Source: an uncultured Pelagibacteraceae bacterium (GTDB lineage Bacteria > Pseudomonadota > Alphaproteobacteria > Pelagibacterales > Pelagibacteraceae). From it: a stretch of 59,186 bases of DNA. Shown here in pieces: positions 16,873 through 24,381 of the stretch; within the stretch, counting starts at the first letter, position 1, and each line of letters starts with the position of its first letter. Made by a program: the position numbers and the translations under genes. The stretch spans positions 1 through 59,186 of the forward strand of contig CACPIK010000001.1 in the NCBI GenBank assembly GCA_902633885.1, given 5' to 3'. Below the pieces are notes generated by a model. It saw only the letters and a list, made by a program, of their open reading frames with translations, did no database searches and was not told the DNA's origin.

Positions 16873-18329
16873 TATAAAATTTTATCTAATACTTTAGCAG
16901 AAGATAGTACACCTGGTACACCTGCACCAGGGTGAGTTCCAGCACCAACAAAGTATAATCCATTATATATTTCTGATTTATTGTGAAATCTAAAGTAAGC
17001 TGATTGTGAAAATTTTGGTTGAATTGAAAAACCAGAGCCATACTTTGTATTGAGTTCTTTTTCAAAATAATCTGGCGTTAAATAAAAGTCTTCAACAATA
17101 TTTTTTCTAAGCTCTGGTAATAAATCTTTTTCCATTTTATCTATTACAAGATTTTTAATTTTATCTCCTTCTATTGACCAATCAATGCCAGATTGATTAT
17201 TTGGCACAGGAACAAGAACATAAAAACAATCATTACCTTTAGGGGCCATTGAATTGTCAGTAGCTGAAGGTCTGTGTAGATAATAGCTTATGTCTCTATT
17301 TAATTTTTTATAATTAAAAATATCATCCAAGTGTTCTTTATATTTGTCTCCAAACTTTATTGTATGATGCTCCACATCTTCATATTTCTTTTTAGTTCCA
17401 AAATAATACACAAATAAACCCATAGAATATTCCATTCTTTTCATTTTCCAATTGAAGATTGAAAATGTATTTTTTGAATTTATTAATTTTGAATAAACAG
17501 CGGGTGGATCAGCATTACAAATAACATTATCAGCAGTAATTTCCTTATTATCATCTAATTTGACACCAATAATTTTATTATCTTTTAAAATAATATTTGT
17601 AACTTCTTTGTCTTTTATAATTTCAATATTTTCCTCTATCATCAATTTTTCTAATCCATTAATAATTTGACCTGTGCCTCCCATTGAATAATGAATACCC
17701 CATTTTTTTTCTAAGTATAAAATCAAACCGTATATTGAAGTCGTGGTAAAAGGATTTCCTCCGACTAGTAATGGGTGCATACTAAGTAATCTTCTTAATT
17801 TTTCGTTTTTAATATAAGAAGATACAAGAGCATAAACCGATTTATAGCTTTTTAGATTTAGTAAAGCAGGAATTTGTTTTATCATAAACGAAGGTTTATC
17901 AAAAGGAACTTCAGAAAGTTCAGTAAACCCTTTATCAAAAATTTTTTTGGTAAAATTGACTAACTTTTCATAGCCTTCAACATCTTCTGAATTAATTTTT
18001 TTTATTTGGTCTTTCATTTTTTGCTCATCACCAGAATAATCAAACTTAGTCCCATCTTCGAAAACAAATCTATACCATGTATCTAAAGGCTTTATGTTTA
18101 TGTAATCCTGAGGATTTTTGTTAAATAATTGAAAAATTTCATAAATTAAATGAGGAGCCGTTATAACTGTAGGGCCTCCATCAAAAATAAAACCATTTTT
18201 TTTGAAAACTCTAGCTCTACCTCCCAAGTCCTTATGTTTTTCTATAAGAATTACTTTATGATTTTTTGCTCTTAATCTTAGTGCTGCAGCAATACCTCCA
18301 AAACCAGAACCGATTACCAGTGAATTCAT
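16872..18329 (-). CDS. crtI: Phytoene desaturase (CrtI type)
   Basis: A 485-residue FAD-dependent carotenoid desaturase. The N-terminal FAD loop is VIGSGFGGIAAA, the first conserved block continues with RARVFKKNGFIFDGGPTVI, and the C-terminal block is GLYFVGAGTHPGAGVPG. It converts phytoene to lycopene. It is the first gene of the retinal set and lies 53 bp downstream of atpF on the same strand. No Shine-Dalgarno sequence is obvious, and the gap contains only A/T-rich sequence that could hold a weak promoter. Confidence 0.97.
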   Translation of the reverse strand: MNSLVIGSGFGGIAAALRLRAKNHKVILIEKHKDLGGRARVFKKNGFIFDGGPTVITAPHLIYEIFQLFNKNPQDYINIKPLDTWYRFVFEDGTKFDYSGDEQKMKDQIKKINSEDVEGYEKLVNFTKKIFDKGFTELSEVPFDKPSFMIKQIPALLNLKSYKSVYALVSSYIKNEKLRRLLSMHPLLVGGNPFTTTSIYGLILYLEKKWGIHYSMGGTGQIINGLEKLMIEENIEIIKDKEVTNIILKDNKIIGVKLDDNKEITADNVICNADPPAVYSKLINSKNTFSIFNWKMKRMEYSMGLFVYYFGTKKKYEDVEHHTIKFGDKYKEHLDDIFNYKKLNRDISYYLHRPSATDNSMAPKGNDCFYVLVPVPNNQSGIDWSIEGDKIKNLVIDKMEKDLLPELRKNIVEDFYLTPDYFEKELNTKYGSGFSIQPKFSQSAYFRFHNKSEIYNGLYFVGAGTHPGAGVPGVLSSAKVLDKIL

Positions 18330-18382
18330 ATAAAGGATTTTATATTATTTTTATAAAAAGTAACGAAATTATCTAAGAATTA

Positions 18383-18880
18383 TTACGAATTTATCTTTTT
18401 AAGTTCAGATTTAGTTTCTTCAAGATTTTTTTCAAACAAATTATCTAATTTAGATTTGTCTACAGTTGTTGTTATAATTTTTTTTACCGAATCCACAGCT
18501 ATTTTGATAGATGTATCTTTTATTTCTTTTATTGCTAATTCTTTCATCTGATTTATTTTTGTTTGTGTTAAACTTTTTTTTATCTCTGATGTTTTATGAA
18601 ATTTATCATTCATTTCAATAATCAATTTTTCAGATTCTTTTTTAGCTTCGTCTAGCAATTTTTCACTTTCAATACTAACAGTGTTAATTTTTTTTTGAGC
18701 TTCATCCAATAGTTTTTTTGAGTCTGTTCTTAATTTTTCACTTTCATCAATTTCATTTTTTATGTCTACTATCATTTTTGAAAGCAAATTATTAACATTT
18801 TGAGGAATTTTAAAATAAATTAGAGCTCCAAAAAAAATAAAGAATGATACTGCTACCCAAAAAGTTGCATCAAATGACAT
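18383..18880 (-). CDS. atpF: ATP synthase F0 subunit b
   Basis: A 165-residue subunit b: one N-terminal membrane helix (FWVAVSFFIFFGALIYF) followed by a long charged coiled coil. The start at MSFDATFW is chosen over an in-frame start 36 bp upstream because a ribosome site (AAGGAGAG on the minus strand) lies 5 bp before it and the helix then begins as in other b subunits. It overlaps the b' gene by 11 bp. With b' it forms the peripheral stalk of the alphaproteobacterial ATP synthase. Confidence 0.95.
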   Translation of the reverse strand: MSFDATFWVAVSFFIFFGALIYFKIPQNVNNLLSKMIVDIKNEIDESEKLRTDSKKLLDEAQKKINTVSIESEKLLDEAKKESEKLIIEMNDKFHKTSEIKKSLTQTKINQMKELAIKEIKDTSIKIAVDSVKKIITTTVDKSKLDNLFEKNLEETKSELKKINS

Positions 18881-19460
18881 TTTTTCTCTCCTTGTTCTTT
18901 TTAGATTGATCTTCAACTATTGCAGAAATGCTACTACTATTTACATCTTCTCTAATTAGCTCTTTTATTAATTCGGATGAAGTTGCGACAGCAATTTTTG
19001 ATATTTTTTCGTCTGAATTTTTTTTAAGATCATCTATCTCTTTTTCTGCTGCACTTATTTCTTCATCAATTTCTTTTTCTAGTACAATCCTTTTTTTGTT
19101 TATATCTTCCAAAACTTTTTTTCTTGCATCATTAAAATAATTTTTAGCTTTAATTTTGCTTTCTAAAATGATTTTGTCATATTCTTTTATTTTATTTTCA
19201 CTCTCTTCTTTTTGTTTATCTGCTGCCTCAATATTTTCTAAAATTTGTGATTTTCTTGTTTCAAGATTTTTACTAATTTTCGGTAATATCAGTTTAGATA
19301 AAACAATGTAAAGAATACCAAAGGTTAAAACTAGCCAAAATATCTGAGATATCCAAAATTCAGGATTTAATTGTGGCATACCTCCAGTTTCTGCACTATA
19401 TGCAGAACTTAAAAGCATAAAACTTAAAATTAAAATATTAAAAACTATTTTTTTTGCCAT
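18870..19460 (-). CDS. atpG: ATP synthase F0 subunit b'
   Basis: A 196-residue b' subunit with a probable signal-like N-terminal helix (residues 1-22), a membrane helix in FWISQIFWLVLTFGILYIVL (about 36-56) and a long Lys/Glu-rich coiled coil to the C-terminus. Photosynthetic and alphaproteobacterial ATP synthases use a b/b' heterodimer stalk, and the order c, b', b seen here is the expected one. The name atpG for b' is used in these bacteria but also means the gamma subunit elsewhere. Confidence 0.93.
   Translation of the reverse strand: MAKKIVFNILILSFMLLSSAYSAETGGMPQLNPEFWISQIFWLVLTFGILYIVLSKLILPKISKNLETRKSQILENIEAADKQKEESENKIKEYDKIILESKIKAKNYFNDARKKVLEDINKKRIVLEKEIDEEISAAEKEIDDLKKNSDEKISKIAVATSSELIKELIREDVNSSSISAIVEDQSKKNKERKNVI
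18886..18893 (-). promoter_or_regulatory. Ribosome-binding site of atpF
   Basis: CTCTCCTT on the + strand reads AAGGAGAG on the minus strand, 5 bp before the ATG at 18880. It decides the atpF start in favour of the shorter 165-residue protein. Confidence 0.75.
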
Positions 19461-19463
19461 TAA

Positions 19464-19691
19464 TTAAAAAGCAAATAAAATAATTAGCGCTACAACTAGA
19501 CCAAATAATCCAGTCGCTTCAGCTAAAGCAAATCCCAATAATAAATTTGGGAATTGTTTTTGAGCTGCAGATGGATTTCTCATTGCTCCAGATAGGTAAT
19601 TACCAAATATAATTCCTATTCCAACTCCAGCACCTGCTAAAGCTATAGCTGCGAGACCTGCTCCGATCATTTTTGCTGCTTCTAATTCCAT
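19464..19691 (-). CDS. atpE: ATP synthase F0 subunit c
   Basis: A 75-residue proteolipid with two helices joined by the polar loop containing RNPSAAQ (residues 38-44). The proton-carrying carboxylate is Glu58 in LALAEATGLF-type context. The residues around it do not show the Gln/Ser/Thr set of sodium-coupled c rings, so proton coupling is likely. A consensus ribosome site precedes it, in line with the need for many copies per complex. Confidence 0.97.
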   Translation of the reverse strand: MELEAAKMIGAGLAAIALAGAGVGIGIIFGNYLSGAMRNPSAAQKQFPNLLLGFALAEATGLFGLVVALIILFAF

Positions 19692-19695
19692 TTTT

Positions 19696-19702
19696 CCTCC
19701 TT
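19696..19702 (-). promoter_or_regulatory. Strong Shine-Dalgarno of atpE
   Basis: CCTCCTT on the + strand is AAGGAGG on the minus strand, 4 bp from the atpE ATG. It is the best ribosome site I noticed in the window, where most genes show little or none. Confidence 0.8.
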
Positions 19703-19709
19703 TTTTTAA

Positions 19710-20444
19710 TTAATGGTGTAAATTTAATGCATCATTTAAATATATGCATGTTAAAATTGCAAAAACATATGCTTGAAGAAAAGCAACTAATATCTCCAAA
19801 CCAGTTAAAGCAACAGAAAAACTTAGTGGAAGCCATCCACCAACTATTCCAAGGCTTATAACAAAACCCCCGAATACTTTCATCATTGTATGACCAGCCA
19901 TCATGTTTGCAAATAATCTTACTGATAAACTAATTGGTCTACTTAAATAAGAAATAATTTCAATTACTACTATAAGTGGTAGTAAAACCATTGGAACACC
20001 ACTTGGAACAAAAAGTTTTAAATAACCTAGTCCATGCTTCATAAATCCAATTATTGTTACCCCAACAAAAATAAATGCCGCTAATACAAAAGTTACTATA
20101 ATGTGACTCGTTACTGTAAATGAATAAGGTATCATACCAAACATGTTGCAAAAAAGTACGAACATAAATAGTGAAAATATGAAAGAAAAATATGGTTTTG
20201 CTTTGGAGCCAGCTGTATCACTTATCATTTTTGATACAAAAGAATAGCTAAGTTCTGCCATTAACTGAATTTTATCAGGAACTAATGATTTTTTTTTAGT
20301 CCCTAGGTTAAAAATAATTAGTATAGCCAGAGAGCTTATTACCATAAACAAACTTGCATTTGTGAATGAAATATCTACTTCACCCAATTTTATTTCTGGA
20401 CCAATTCTATAAACATTGAATTGGTACATTGGATTTGATGCCAT
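19710..20444 (-). CDS. atpB: ATP synthase F0 subunit a
   Basis: A 244-residue subunit a with about six helices. The essential arginine lies in LSVRLFANMMAGH (about residue 175), and the following LEILVAFLQAYVFAIL helix near the C-terminus is conserved. It forms the proton half-channels facing the c ring. It lies between atpI and atpE in the usual order. Confidence 0.97.
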   Translation of the reverse strand: MASNPMYQFNVYRIGPEIKLGEVDISFTNASLFMVISSLAILIIFNLGTKKKSLVPDKIQLMAELSYSFVSKMISDTAGSKAKPYFSFIFSLFMFVLFCNMFGMIPYSFTVTSHIIVTFVLAAFIFVGVTIIGFMKHGLGYLKLFVPSGVPMVLLPLIVVIEIISYLSRPISLSVRLFANMMAGHTMMKVFGGFVISLGIVGGWLPLSFSVALTGLEILVAFLQAYVFAILTCIYLNDALNLHH

Positions 20445-20456
20445 ATTTATTTCTTA

Positions 20457-20732
20457 TTACTTTTGCATTTTTTTTGCTGATTTGATTACATTCATTATAC
20501 CCGTAACTACACCTACAAAAAAAAATATTAAAATTAACCAGGGCTTAGTACCAAACCAATTGTCTAAAATAAACCCAATAATTGTCCCAACAGCAACAGC
20601 CGCAACTAATTCAGTACTCATTTTGAATGCTGTTCCCATATTAGAGTTAGATTTGTTACTTTTTGTTGAATATTTAGCCTCAGCTTTACTTTTTGCAATT
20701 TTTAGGCGAGTTTTAAATTGGTCTTCAGACAT
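20457..20732 (-). CDS. atpI: AtpZ/AtpI-type ATP synthase accessory protein
   Basis: A 91-residue protein with two membrane helices (about residues 43-60 and 64-84) after a hydrophilic Lys/Ser-rich N-terminus. The segment GTIIGFILDNWFGTKPW is the signature of the AtpZ/AtpI family, first gene of many atp operons and implicated in c-ring assembly or magnesium transport. It starts 5 bp after the smc stop. Confidence 0.88.
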   Translation of the reverse strand: MSEDQFKTRLKIAKSKAEAKYSTKSNKSNSNMGTAFKMSTELVAAVAVGTIIGFILDNWFGTKPWLILIFFFVGVVTGIMNVIKSAKKMQK

Positions 20733-20737
20733 CTGTT

Positions 20738-21670
20738 TTAAGCTACCATGCTTTCAGCTTTTTGAAGGTCTACTGCAACAAGCTGACTAATACCTTTTTC
20801 AGGCATGGTAACTCCATATAATCTATCCATCTTTGACATTGTTAAAGCATGATGAGTAACAATTATAAACCTTGTAGAGGTAATTTTTGTAAGCTCATTA
20901 AGAAGCCCACAAAATCTAGTGACATTTGCATCATCTAATGGAGCATCAACTTCATCTAAAACACATATAGGAGAAGGATTTGTTAAAAATACTGCAAAAA
21001 TTAAAGATAAAGCAGTTAAAGCTTGTTCTCCTCCTGAAAGTAAAGTTATTGATTGAAGTCTTTTTCCTGGTGGACTTACAAGCATTTCTAATCCTGCGTC
21101 TAGAGGATCGTCTGAGTCAACTAGTTCAAGTTTAGCATTACCTCCATTAAATAATTTTGTATATACTTCACTAAATTTTCTATTAACTTTTTCAAATGCT
21201 TCAATGAGCCTCTCACGCCCTTTCTGATTTAATTCTGCAATACTTTCTTTTAATTTGATTATTGCGTTCACAAGATCTTGTCTATCTTGTTCCATTTTTT
21301 TTATTTCAATTTCATATTTTGAAGTCTCTTCATCTGCTCTCAAATTTACTGAACCTAATTTATCTCTTTCTCTTTTTTTTTCATCTAACAATTCTTCTTG
21401 AGTTACTGCATCAGGAATATCTTCTTTTTTTTCAAGGTTAGAAAATTCAAATAAGGCATCTTCTTTTAAGTTAAGCTCTGTCATTATTCTTTCTAACAAA
21501 TCATTTCTTCTTCTATTTAATCCATCAATAGTTGCGCCTGAACTGGCTTTTCTTTCTCTTATTTCAATAGAGTCTTCTTTTGTTGCCTTAAGTTTATTTC
21601 TAAATTCTATAATTTTGTTATCAATTTCCTCAATTTTAATTTCATTTTGATTTTTTTCTAATTCTGACAC
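20738..21670 (-). CDS. smc: SMC chromosome segregation protein, C-terminal part
   Basis: The C-terminal 310 residues of SMC in a frame different from the N-terminal part. It holds the distal coiled coil, the ABC signature LLSGGEQAL (about residues 210-218) and the Walker B with D-loop ICVLDEVDAPLDD (235-247). The frame actually runs upstream through the poly-A tract at 21695-21703; GTG at 21670 is only its first possible start codon. Alone it could not form an ATPase head. It belongs with the gene at 21681-23312, and one A fewer or two more in the tract would join them. Confidence 0.9.
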   Translation of the reverse strand: MSELEKNQNEIKIEEIDNKIIEFRNKLKATKEDSIEIRERKASSGATIDGLNRRRNDLLERIMTELNLKEDALFEFSNLEKKEDIPDAVTQEELLDEKKRERDKLGSVNLRADEETSKYEIEIKKMEQDRQDLVNAIIKLKESIAELNQKGRERLIEAFEKVNRKFSEVYTKLFNGGNAKLELVDSDDPLDAGLEMLVSPPGKRLQSITLLSGGEQALTALSLIFAVFLTNPSPICVLDEVDAPLDDANVTRFCGLLNELTKITSTRFIIVTHHALTMSKMDRLYGVTMPEKGISQLVAVDLQKAESMVA

Positions 21671-21680
21671 TCTTAAACTT

Positions 21681-23312
21681 TCAGAAATCTGACCTTTTTT
21701 TTTCAGCTTGAGATTGTGGTTGTTTTTCTAGTTCGCTTAATTTTAAATTTTGTTTATTTTTTCTATCGTTTAATTCATTTACCATTTTCTCTGACTTATT
21801 AAGTAAATTTTTCCAACTTTCAATTTCTTGATCAATTATTTTAATTCTTTGATTTCTTTTTATTGATTCTTTTTTTATACTTTGATTTTGGCTATATATT
21901 TCAGCATAGTCTTCTTGTAGTGTTTTAATATTATCATTTTTAGAGTTTAATGTTAAAATCAATTCATTACCATCTCTGTCCTTAACTTTCATATTTAAAT
22001 AAGACAAATTAATTTTACACTCATCTAAAATATCTATCGTTTCTTTATTTTTATTTTCTGAAATAAAACTTTTTGCTTTTTCAATTAGATTTTTAATTAA
22101 ATTGATAGTTTCAATATTTTTTTGTAAAATTTCAGAGTCAAAACTTTGTATCAAAACATCCATTCTTTCTTGTTCACTTTTAAGTTTAAGTTTTACTTGT
22201 TCTAAATCTTTACTAGAAAGTTTTTCTGTTTCATAATATTTCGAGTCAGTCTCAATTAAATCATTTTTTTCTTCTTTAAGTCTTTTTTCGTTAGAATTAG
22301 CATCAATGACAATGCTTTTTTCTCTATCAATATCTTCATTTATAACACTCAAAGAATTTTTAATATTTTCAATTTCTTCTTTAATTCTTTCATTTTCTTC
22401 ATCGAGAGATTTAAGTTCAAGATTTAATCTTTGAATTTTGGATAGGTTTTCTATGTTTTTTTCTCTAATTGGAGTTACTTCTGTTTGATTATCTTTTATT
22501 TCATTTTCTAATTTCTCAAGTTTTTCATTGAAATCTTTAACTTTATCATCAGCCTCATTGTTAATTTCGTTTTCAAGTTTTATTTCATGATCAATTTCTG
22601 ATAATCTTAAAAAGTAAAGGCCTGCTTCAATTTTTTTAATTTCCTCTGAAACTAATTTATATTTAGCTGCTTCTTCTGCTTGTTTTTGTAAATTGGCCAA
22701 TTGTTTTTCTTGTTGCCTTCTTAACTCATCTGCTCTCTTCAGATTATTCTCTGCAGCTCCTAATCTTAATTCTGCCTCATGTCTTCTTACATGTAATCCG
22801 GAAATTCCAGCAGCTTCTTCCAAGATTGCTCTTCTATCTGCCGGTTTCGCAGTCACCAACGCACCAATTCTTCCTTGGCTTATTAAAGATGGAGAGTGAG
22901 CGCCAGTTGATAAATCGGCGAAAAGCATTTGAGCATCTTTTGCTCTAACTTCTTTATTGTTGATATAAAACTTTGAACCTTTATCTTTTTCAATTTTTCT
23001 CCTAATTTCAATTTCATCTAATTCGTTATATTGACTAGGACCATCCTTATTTTGATTTGTTAAACTAATTACTACTTCGGCAATATTTTTTGAAGGTTTG
23101 TTTGAAGTTCCAGAAAAAATTACATCTTCCATTCCAGATCCTCTCATACTTTTTGCTGATGTTTCTCCCATACACCATCTTAAAGACTCTACTATATTTG
23201 ATTTTCCGCATCCATTTGGACCAACTATTCCTGTTAATCCTTCTTCTATAAGAAAGTTGGTTTTTTCAGCAAATGATTTAAACCCATTTAACTGGATTTT
23301 TTTAAACTCCAT
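21681..23312 (-). CDS. smc: SMC chromosome segregation protein, N-terminal part
   Basis: The N-terminal 543 residues of SMC: Walker A GPNGCGKSN (31-39), the head domain to about residue 170 with the Q-loop region LISQGRIGALV and ILEEAAGISG, then Glu/Lys-rich coiled coil to the end. The frame ends prematurely after AEKKRSDF because of a 9-base A tract. The ATG at 23312 is preferred to the TTG just before it. Joined to the C-terminal part the protein would have about 857 residues, against roughly 1150-1200 for usual SMC, and I see no hinge domain. Confidence 0.92.
   Translation of the reverse strand: MEFKKIQLNGFKSFAEKTNFLIEEGLTGIVGPNGCGKSNIVESLRWCMGETSAKSMRGSGMEDVIFSGTSNKPSKNIAEVVISLTNQNKDGPSQYNELDEIEIRRKIEKDKGSKFYINNKEVRAKDAQMLFADLSTGAHSPSLISQGRIGALVTAKPADRRAILEEAAGISGLHVRRHEAELRLGAAENNLKRADELRRQQEKQLANLQKQAEEAAKYKLVSEEIKKIEAGLYFLRLSEIDHEIKLENEINNEADDKVKDFNEKLEKLENEIKDNQTEVTPIREKNIENLSKIQRLNLELKSLDEENERIKEEIENIKNSLSVINEDIDREKSIVIDANSNEKRLKEEKNDLIETDSKYYETEKLSSKDLEQVKLKLKSEQERMDVLIQSFDSEILQKNIETINLIKNLIEKAKSFISENKNKETIDILDECKINLSYLNMKVKDRDGNELILTLNSKNDNIKTLQEDYAEIYSQNQSIKKESIKRNQRIKIIDQEIESWKNLLNKSEKMVNELNDRKNKQNLKLSELEKQPQSQAEKKRSDF
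21695..21703 (-). other. Poly-A frameshift site in smc
   Basis: Nine T on the + strand (nine A in the gene). Upstream the frame reads Ala-Glu-Lys-Lys and then runs to a stop 4 codons later. With eight or eleven A it would continue as Gly-Gln-Ile-Ser-Glu into the C-terminal part. It may be a sequencing or assembly error, a true mutation, or a slippage site. Confidence 0.85.
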
Positions 23313-23320
23313 CAACTAAC

Positions 23321-23902
23321 TTATATCAGTTTTTCTAGATATTTTTTTAATTTTTTATAGTTTGAAGCATTTTCAAACTTTTCACCGTTAATAATTAATG
23401 TTGGTGTTGCTTGTATTTTAAACTTTTTAGCACCCTTGATTCGGTCATCTAAAATAAAATCTTCAATTTCAGTGTTATTAAGACATTCATCGAAATTTAA
23501 TTTAAATTTTGATTTTTTAACAAAGTTTTTCAAATTCTTATTAAGTTCAGATATTGAATTTCCTTTTACCCATTGACTCTGATTTTTGAATAAATGATGT
23601 AGCATTTCTGATTTACCATCATTTTTACAATGAGCTATTTTTGAAGCATTTAACGCTGCCATATCTAGCGGAAAGTTTCTAAATTTAATAGTAACGAGAC
23701 CCTTATCTATAAATTCTTTTTTTAAGTCTGGATAAATATTTTTGTGAAAATCGGCACAATGACTACAGGTTAAAGACTCAAAAACAATAATTTTTATTTT
23801 TGCATCAACACTACCTTCTATTATTGGTTTTATTTCCGCTTGTAATTTTAAAGGAAGTAAAAATAAAACTATAAAAAGAATTGATATATATATTTTTTTC
23901 AT
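23321..23902 (-). CDS. DsbA-like thiol:disulfide interchange protein
   Basis: A 193-residue exported thioredoxin-fold protein. Signal peptide residues 1-22, active site CSHC at 46-49, and the cis-proline segment QATPTLIING near residue 165. It is likely a periplasmic oxidase or reductase of disulfides. It is located between dciA and smc, a conserved alphaproteobacterial arrangement, and its ATG overlaps the dciA stop by 4 bp. Confidence 0.92.
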   Translation of the reverse strand: MKKIYISILFIVLFLLPLKLQAEIKPIIEGSVDAKIKIIVFESLTCSHCADFHKNIYPDLKKEFIDKGLVTIKFRNFPLDMAALNASKIAHCKNDGKSEMLHHLFKNQSQWVKGNSISELNKNLKNFVKKSKFKLNFDECLNNTEIEDFILDDRIKGAKKFKIQATPTLIINGEKFENASNYKKLKKYLEKLI

Positions 23903-24381
23903 TTTGTTTTTATTAATTTACTTAATTCTAATAATGATTTTTTAATTTTATCATTTTTAATATTACTTATTTTTTTTACATATCCTTTTTTTGTCACACT
24001 AATAGCTTTTTTCTCACTTATTTTTTTATTTTGTCCATCAAAAGTATTTAACTTAATATTTTGAACAACATTATAGCCAAAAAATGCATTAATTTTTTTT
24101 ATAATTTTACTCTTAGAATATTCTGCATCAACTTCCGAACCTCTTTTTACCATTATATTTAAGCTATTACCTTTAACTTTTTTTGAACTTTTAAAAGATT
24201 TTGGATAACAAACTTTAAATAAATCAGGTCCAACTATATATTTCCAATTATCAAGAGTATTATTATAAATTTCTCCTTTTTTACTTAGTATTCTTTTTGC
24301 TTCTTGGGGCAAAGTATCTTTAAAAGATCTTAGTCCTTGAACAGATTTGCTTCTCTGCTTAGTATTATATTTAAAATTCAT
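23899..24381 (-). CDS. dciA: DciA-like replicative helicase loader (DUF721)
   Basis: A 160-residue protein of the DUF721/DciA family, counted from the ATG of MNFKYN; an in-frame TTG 12 bp upstream is less likely. The KH-like core includes NTLDNWKYIVGPDL and the VKRGSEVDAEYSKSKII region. DciA is the ancestral bacterial operator of the DnaB helicase. The first base of its start codon directly abuts that of the divergent mutY (CATATG), so any promoter must lie inside mutY. Confidence 0.85.
   Translation of the reverse strand: MNFKYNTKQRSKSVQGLRSFKDTLPQEAKRILSKKGEIYNNTLDNWKYIVGPDLFKVCYPKSFKSSKKVKGNSLNIMVKRGSEVDAEYSKSKIIKKINAFFGYNVVQNIKLNTFDGQNKKISEKKAISVTKKGYVKKISNIKNDKIKKSLLELSKLIKTK

Noticed and set aside
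14964..18329. A proteorhodopsin or crtE gene within the retinal cluster
   Set aside because: All frames in this cluster are assigned; none has opsin helices with the retinal Lys or the DDxxD motifs of a prenyl diphosphate synthase.
20416..20790. A 124-codon forward frame antisense to atpI and the end of smc
   Set aside because: It is opposite two recognisable genes, and its composition follows their reverse complement.
22693..23319. Forward frames antisense to the smc head domain
   Set aside because: They are opposite the conserved Walker A region and show no family motifs.
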